This document shows positions 60,212-64,000 of a DNA stretch of 64,000 bases, in pieces. The stretch is from the NCBI RefSeq assembly GCF_019049255.1, contig NZ_JAGMUJ010000029.1, positions 186,001 through 250,000 on the forward strand, given 5' to 3'. The DNA comes from Streptomyces sp. AC558_RSS880 (GTDB taxonomy: Bacteria > Actinomycetota > Actinomycetes > Streptomycetales > Streptomycetaceae). Below the pieces are notes generated by a model, which saw only the letters and a program-made list of their open reading frames with translations, made no database searches and was not told the DNA's origin. Position 1 is the first letter of the stretch, and each line of letters opens with the position of its first letter. The position numbers and the translations under genes are program-made.

Positions 60212-61185
60212 CCGAGCGATCCCCCGTGCTGTCGGTGCGCGGCCTTTCCGTACGCTTCCTGCTGCCGGGCGGCCGCCGTGTCGCCGCCGTCACCGACGCC
60301 CGCTTCGACGTGGCGCCCGGCGAATGCCTCGCCCTGATCGGTGAGAGCGGCTGCGGCAAGTCCGTCCTCGCCTCCGCCCTCCTCGGCCTGCTCCCCGCCA
60401 ACGCGCAGACGGCGGGCCACGCCCACCTCGGCGACCTGGACCTGCTGACCGCCGACGAACGCACCCTCGCCCGCACCGTGCGGGGCCGTCGCATCGGCCT
60501 CATCCCGCAGAGCCCCGCCGCCCACCTCACCCCGGTACGCACCATCCGCTCCCAGATGGAGGAGACGGTCGCCCAGCTCACCGGCGTCCGGGGCCGCGCG
60601 GCCCTGCGCGCGGCGGCCGAACGGGCCGCCGGACGGGCCGGGTTCCCGCCGGACCACCTCGACCGCCACCCGCACGAACTCTCCGGCGGCCTGGCCCAGC
60701 GCGCCGCCACCGCCCTCGCCCTGATCGGTGACGCACCCCTGCTCCTCGCCGACGAACCCACCACAGGGCTGGACCGCGACCTGGTGGACCGCACCGCCGA
60801 CGAACTGCGCCGCCACGTCGACGCCGACGGCGGCCGGGCCCTGCTGATGATCACCCACGATCTCGCGGCGGCGGAACGCATCGCCGACCGGGTCGCGGTC
60901 ATGTACGCGGGCCGCATCGTCGAACTCGCCGACGCGACCGCCTTCTTCGGCGCGCCCGGCCCCCGCCACCCCTACAGCCGGGGCCTCCTGGACGCCCTCC
61001 CCGACCGGGCCTTCACCCCCATCCCCGGCATGCCCCCCGAACTCGGTGACCTCCCCGACGGCTGCGCCTTCGCCGCCCGCTGCGACCGGGCCACCGACGC
61101 CTGCACGGCGCTCCCGCCCTTCACCGGGTCGATCGCCTGCCACCACCCGGCCCCGGCACCCACCCCCGAGGACATCCGTGCTTGA
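60208..61185 (+). CDS. nikD: ABC transporter ATPase (NikD-like)
   Basis: A 325-residue ATPase of the peptide/nickel class. It has Walker A GESGCGKS, signature LSGGLAQRAATAL, Walker B LLLADEPTTGLD and switch MITHDLAAAERIADR. It has the C-terminal oligopeptide/dipeptide-type Cys motif (GCAFAARCDRATDAC, CHH). GTG 60208 overlaps the permease stop. It works with the second ATPase encoded next. Confidence 0.9.
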   Translation: MTERSPVLSVRGLSVRFLLPGGRRVAAVTDARFDVAPGECLALIGESGCGKSVLASALLGLLPANAQTAGHAHLGDLDLLTADERTLARTVRGRRIGLIPQSPAAHLTPVRTIRSQMEETVAQLTGVRGRAALRAAAERAAGRAGFPPDHLDRHPHELSGGLAQRAATALALIGDAPLLLADEPTTGLDRDLVDRTADELRRHVDADGGRALLMITHDLAAAERIADRVAVMYAGRIVELADATAFFGAPGPRHPYSRGLLDALPDRAFTPIPGMPPELGDLPDGCAFAARCDRATDACTALPPFTGSIACHHPAPAPTPEDIRA

Positions 61186-61900
61186 ACTGCGCGCCATCAC
61201 CGCCGGTTACGACCGTCGCGCCCCCGTCGTCCGGGACGCGACCCTCACCGTCGCTCCGGGCGAGTCGGTCGGCCTGCTCGGCCCCAGCGGCTGCGGCAAG
61301 TCCACCCTGGCGAGGGTCGCCGCCCTCCTGCACCGTCCGGACTCCGGGGAAGTCGTCCTCGACGGCACCCCCGTACGCCACTGGCGCCACCGCGCCCCGC
61401 GCGAGCTGCGCACCACCGTCGGCGTCGTCTTCCAGCAGCCCCGCCTCTCCGCCGACCCCCGCCTGAGCCTCACCGACCTGATCGCGGAGCCCCTGCGCGC
61501 CACGGGCCGCCGCTCGTCCGTCCCCGACCGGGTGGCCGAACTCGCCGGAACCGTCGGCCTGACCCCCGACCTGCTCACCCGCCGCCCCCACGAGGTCAGC
61601 GACGGCCAGCTCCAACGCGCGTGCCTGGCCCGCGCGCTGGTGCTCCGCCCCCGCTGGCTGATCTGCGACGAGATGACCGCGATGCTGGACGCGTCGACCA
61701 CGGCCGCGCTGGTCGGGGTCGTCGAGGACTACCGCGCCTCGACGGGCGCGGGCCTGCTGGCCGTGGGCCACGACCGGACCCTCCTGAACCGCTGGTGCGA
61801 CCGCACGGCCGACTGGGAGACGGTGGCGACGCCACCCGCGATCACCCCGTCTCCGCGTGCGAGGCGCGCGGCGGATTGGGGCGCCCCAGCGCGGAGTTGA
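61178..61900 (+). CDS. nikE: ABC transporter ATPase (NikE-like)
   Basis: A 240-residue ATPase, shorter than its partner and lacking the Cys-rich tail. Walker A GPSGCGKST and Q-loop VFQQPRLS are normal, but the signature is VSDGQLQRACLARAL (Asp for Gly) and Walker B reads LICDEMTAMLD (Met for Pro), variants also seen in NikE-type subunits. GTG 61178 overlaps the NikD stop by 8 nt. Its 3' end overlaps the convergent small membrane protein gene by 59 nt. Confidence 0.85.
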   Translation: MLELRAITAGYDRRAPVVRDATLTVAPGESVGLLGPSGCGKSTLARVAALLHRPDSGEVVLDGTPVRHWRHRAPRELRTTVGVVFQQPRLSADPRLSLTDLIAEPLRATGRRSSVPDRVAELAGTVGLTPDLLTRRPHEVSDGQLQRACLARALVLRPRWLICDEMTAMLDASTTAALVGVVEDYRASTGAGLLAVGHDRTLLNRWCDRTADWETVATPPAITPSPRARRAADWGAPARS

Positions 61901-62174
61901 GCCGGTAGGCGCCGCCGAGCCCGTGGAAGACCGCCATGGCCAGCGCTCCGGTGAGGAGACCGACGGCACCCGTGAGCGGATGGGCCGGGAGGCCGGCCCC
62001 GTACCCGAACGCACCCGCCAGCGCGAGGCCGAACGTTCCGGCCACGGCGTTGCGCAGCGGGTCGTTGCCCCACACGTTCGGGAACTCCTCGCCGGTCACG
62101 CCCTTGACGAAGTGCGGAACCGCGTTCGCGCCCATGAGCCCGGCGAGCGCGGACAGAAGGAACACGTGCCCCAT
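61842..62174 (-). CDS. small membrane protein of unknown function
   Basis: A 110-residue protein with about three hydrophobic helices (VFLLSALAGLMGANAVPHFVKGV; NAVAGTFGLALAGAFGYGAGLP; LTGAVGLLTGALAMAVFHGLGG). No family recognised. The ATG at 62174 has GGGG 9 nt upstream; a TTG at 62198 is possible. It is divergent from the TetR gene with two TetR-type operators in between, so it is the likely target. Confidence 0.65.
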   Translation of the reverse strand: MGHVFLLSALAGLMGANAVPHFVKGVTGEEFPNVWGNDPLRNAVAGTFGLALAGAFGYGAGLPAHPLTGAVGLLTGALAMAVFHGLGGAYRLNSALGRPNPPRASHAETG

Positions 62175-62192
62175 GACGAACCACCCCGATTC

Positions 62193-62257
62193 AGTCAACG
62201 TCCGTAGACTGAAAACGGTAGACGAGCGCGGCAGGGTCGGTCAACAGATGTAGACTG
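62193..62257. promoter_or_regulatory. two TetR-type operators
   Basis: Two 19-bp copies of (A/G)GTCAAC-N4-GTAGACTG at 62193-62211 and 62239-62257, starting 46 bp apart, in the divergent region between the membrane protein and TetR genes. The first is part of a larger inverted repeat TCAGTC-N10-GACTGA (62191-62212). Confidence 0.65.
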
Positions 62258-62262
62258 GGATC

Positions 62263-62877
62263 ATGACGTCCCGCCCCACCGGCCGAGCCGAGCAGCGTCG
62301 GCGCACCGAGACCCGCATCCTGGACGCCGCGCGACGACTGTTCGCCGAGGTCGGTTACGACCGGGCCACCATCCGGGCCGTCGCGGCGGCGGCGGACACC
62401 GATCCGGGGCTGGTGATGCGTTACTTCGGGTCGAAGGACAAGCTGTTCGCCCGGGTGTCGGGGTTCGAGCGGGAGGAGCCGGTGACCGGCCCTCCGGAGC
62501 GGGCCGCCGAACAGCTGCTGGCGGCGCTCGAGCAGAAGCTCGCCGAGGAACCCACCGACGCGCTGGCCGCCATCCGGTCGATGTTCACCCACCCCGACGC
62601 GGCCGGTGACGTCCGTGCCGCCATGGTGTCCCGGCAGCGGCAGGCCGCACGGCATCTCGTCGACGACGAGGCGGAGCTACGCGCCGGACTCATCGGCGCG
62701 CTCACCATCGGCACCGTGATCGGACGCCACCTGCTCCACCTGGACGGCCTGCGCGACGCTCCCCCCGAGCGCGTCACCGCGCTGCTGCGCCGCGCCTTCC
62801 ACGACATCGCCTGCGGTCCGGTTCAGCCGGACGTGGGGCGCAGCACCAGGCAGACGAAGCCGAGAACGTCCCGGTAG
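62263..62877 (+). CDS. TetR/AcrR-family transcriptional regulator
   Basis: A 204-residue repressor. The N-terminal HTH RILDAARRLFAEVGYDRATIRAVAAAADTDPGLVMRYFGSKDKLF is canonical, and the C-terminal part is a helical ligand domain (DUF-type TetR_C in actinomycetes). Operators overlap its own start and the divergent membrane protein promoter, so autorepression and control of that gene are expected. Its 3' end overlaps the convergent methyltransferase gene by 55 nt. Confidence 0.9.
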   Translation: MTSRPTGRAEQRRRTETRILDAARRLFAEVGYDRATIRAVAAAADTDPGLVMRYFGSKDKLFARVSGFEREEPVTGPPERAAEQLLAALEQKLAEEPTDALAAIRSMFTHPDAAGDVRAAMVSRQRQAARHLVDDEAELRAGLIGALTIGTVIGRHLLHLDGLRDAPPERVTALLRRAFHDIACGPVQPDVGRSTRQTKPRTSR

Positions 62878-63560
62878 ACGCGCAGCCAGCCGTCGCGGTG
62901 GGCGGAGGCCGTCGCCAGGGCCTGCGCGCTGCCCGGATCGTCCGGGTGGTCCAGGGCCCACGAGGCCAGCGATCCCGTCCACGCCCATTCGTAGTCGTCG
63001 AGCTCCCGGCGTGAGCTGATGTGCCCGTGGACCGGGGTCCAGCCGTCGGCGACGACGCGGTCCAGGGTGGTCGGCAGATCACTGAGGTCGCCGAGCATCT
63101 CGACGGCCTCGGAAGAGGGCTCCCGCGCCCAGAACCCGTCGCCGATCAGGACGCGTCCGCCGGGAGCCAGGTGTGCGCGAGCCGCCGCGAGGGTGGCGAG
63201 CAGACCGCCGAAGGCGTGCGTGGCCCCGACGCTGATCACCAGATCGAACGTGGGGGAGGCCGCGAAGTCCCCGGCGTCCCCGTGATGGAGCACGAGGCGC
63301 TCCTGAACCCCGCGCACACGCGCCGCCTCCCGGGCGCGCTCCAGCGAGTCCGCGGAGATGTCGACGCCCTCGGCCCGCAGTCCCGGATGCCCGGCCAGCG
63401 CACGCAGCAGCCACTCCCCGCCGCCGCAGCCGAGGTCGAGCACCCGCGCGCCGTCGCGCGGGACACCACGTTCCAGCAGCCGCCGCACCGAGTCGTCGTC
63501 GAGCGGGGCCGCGATCGGGTGATCGGCATGGGCAAGCAGGGAGATCTGTTCACGACGCAC
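62823..63560 (-). CDS. class I SAM-dependent methyltransferase
   Basis: A 245-residue Rossmann methyltransferase. Motif I is VLDLGCGGGEWL; the acidic residue in AEGVDISADSLERAR and post-I DAGDFAASPTFDLVISVGATHAFGG follow. The substrate is unknown. The GTG start at 63560 gives MRREQISLLAHADHPIAAP, the usual N-terminus of this small-molecule group. Probably monocistronic. Confidence 0.87.
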   Translation of the reverse strand: MRREQISLLAHADHPIAAPLDDDSVRRLLERGVPRDGARVLDLGCGGGEWLLRALAGHPGLRAEGVDISADSLERAREAARVRGVQERLVLHHGDAGDFAASPTFDLVISVGATHAFGGLLATLAAARAHLAPGGRVLIGDGFWAREPSSEAVEMLGDLSDLPTTLDRVVADGWTPVHGHISSRRELDDYEWAWTGSLASWALDHPDDPGSAQALATASAHRDGWLRVYRDVLGFVCLVLRPTSG

Positions 63561-63639
63561 CGCCGGAGCCTGACACGGACGGGGCCTCGACGCACCTGCT
63601 TTTCGGCCGGGTCCCGTGGTGCGGGGAAAGCCGGGCCGG

Positions 63640-64000
63640 TCAGCCGTCCCCGTGTGCGCGCGGCCGCACCAGGCCGCTCTGGTAGGCGATCACGACGAGC
63701 TGGGCCCGGTCGCGGGCGTGCAGCTTGGTCATGGCGCGCTGGACGTGGCTGCGCACCGTCAGCGGGCTGACGACGAGGTGGTCGGCGATCTCGGCGTTGG
63801 ACTTGCCGTGCGCGGCCAGCGCCATGACCTCGCGCTCGCGTTCGGTGAGGGCGGTGAGGCGTTCGGGCGGGGCGAGCGGTGTGTCGTCGTCGGGGGTGGC
63901 CAGGAAGCGGGTGATGAGGGTCCGGGTCGCCGTGGGGGAGAGCAGGGAGTCACCGGCGGCCACGGTGCGGATGCCGGCGAGCAGGACGTCCGGGCCGACG
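63640..64000 (-). CDS. NarL/LuxR-family response regulator, C-terminal part (5' end outside window)
   Basis: Visible are the end of a receiver domain (DVLLAGIRTVAAGDSLLSPTATRTLITRFL) and a complete LuxR-type HTH (LTEREREVMALAAHGKSNAEIADHLVVSPLTVRSHVQRAMTKLHARDRAQLVVIAYQSGLV). The frame is open to the window edge, so about 110-120 N-terminal residues with the phospho-Asp are missing. A histidine kinase is expected upstream, outside the window. Confidence 0.88.
   Translation of the reverse strand, partial: VGPDVLLAGIRTVAAGDSLLSPTATRTLITRFLATPDDDTPLAPPERLTALTEREREVMALAAHGKSNAEIADHLVVSPLTVRSHVQRAMTKLHARDRAQLVVIAYQSGLVRPRAHGDG

Overview
This window is chromosomal DNA from a high-GC actinomycete, almost certainly a Streptomyces. 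The evidence is the extreme GC bias, the many GTG starts and 1-4 nt start/stop overlaps, the rare TTA codons confined to a few genes, a SepF-like paralogue, a DUF6299 secreted protein, a DasR/DasABC-type chitobiose locus and dispersed palindromic intergenic repeats. I saw no rRNA, tRNA, CRISPR array, integrase or insertion sequence. About 51 protein genes are supported; the first (MFS transporter) and last (response regulator) run off the window.

Layout. (1) 1-5.2 kb, minus strand: a tight four-gene set (PhyH-like Fe/2OG dioxygenase, DUF6271 protein, fused PLP fold-III decarboxylase-GNAT, MFS exporter) that looks like a small orphan biosynthetic cluster. Its first gene carries a TTA (bldA) codon. 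(2) 5.3-12.8 kb: an aminosugar uptake locus with two paralogous GH3 N-acetylglucosaminidases flanking a DasR-like GntR regulator and a DasABC-like ABC importer. Five near-identical operators (core TGGTCTAGNCCA) sit in its three promoter regions. (3) 12.8-18 kb: housekeeping and hypothetical genes (YdeI-like, SepF-like, ATP-binding protein, MazG-like, DUF6099, F420-type luciferase-like oxidoreductase) and dispersed repeats.

(4) 18-33.5 kb is the most interesting stretch. A Hen1-Pnkp RNA-repair operon (18.1-22.2 kb) is followed by a three-gene operon (22.3-29.5 kb) encoding an EAD2/VMAP-C protein, a MoxR AAA+ ATPase and a 1532-residue vWA-like/NB-ARC/TPR STAND protein of the FxSxx-system (FxsT-like) type. 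This matches the architecture of the vWA-MoxR-VMAP ternary conflict systems, and each of the three genes carries exactly one TTA codon that I could find, so bldA control is likely. After a convergent CPA2 antiporter comes a two-gene unit: a 63-residue FxsA-like putative precursor peptide and an HExxH-motif protein of the alphaKG-HExxH peptide hydroxylase type. No radical SAM partner is present.

(5) 33.6-36.4 kb: arginine deiminase plus ornithine carbamoyltransferase, and an RsbW-like ATPase. (6) 36.5-44 kb: an aerobic 2-aminobenzoyl-CoA (anthranilate) type catabolic island (enoyl-CoA hydratase, fused monooxygenase/old-yellow-enzyme reductase, PaaX-like repressor, benzoate-type CoA ligase, acyl-CoA dehydrogenase, RidA). 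Its two outward promoters share a similar operator-like element. (7) 44-53.5 kb: small Streptomyces-specific proteins, a PucR-type regulator with a perfect 23-bp palindrome upstream, then an SPFH/flotillin protein paired with a 1657-residue DUF3686-type AAA ATPase. (8) 53.5-61.9 kb: divergent metal import, a CbiMNQO cobalt transporter under a cobalamin riboswitch and a NikABCDE-type ABC importer preceded by a Nur-box-like site. (9) 61.8-64 kb: a small membrane protein, a TetR regulator with two 19-bp operators between them, a methyltransferase and a truncated NarL/LuxR-type regulator.
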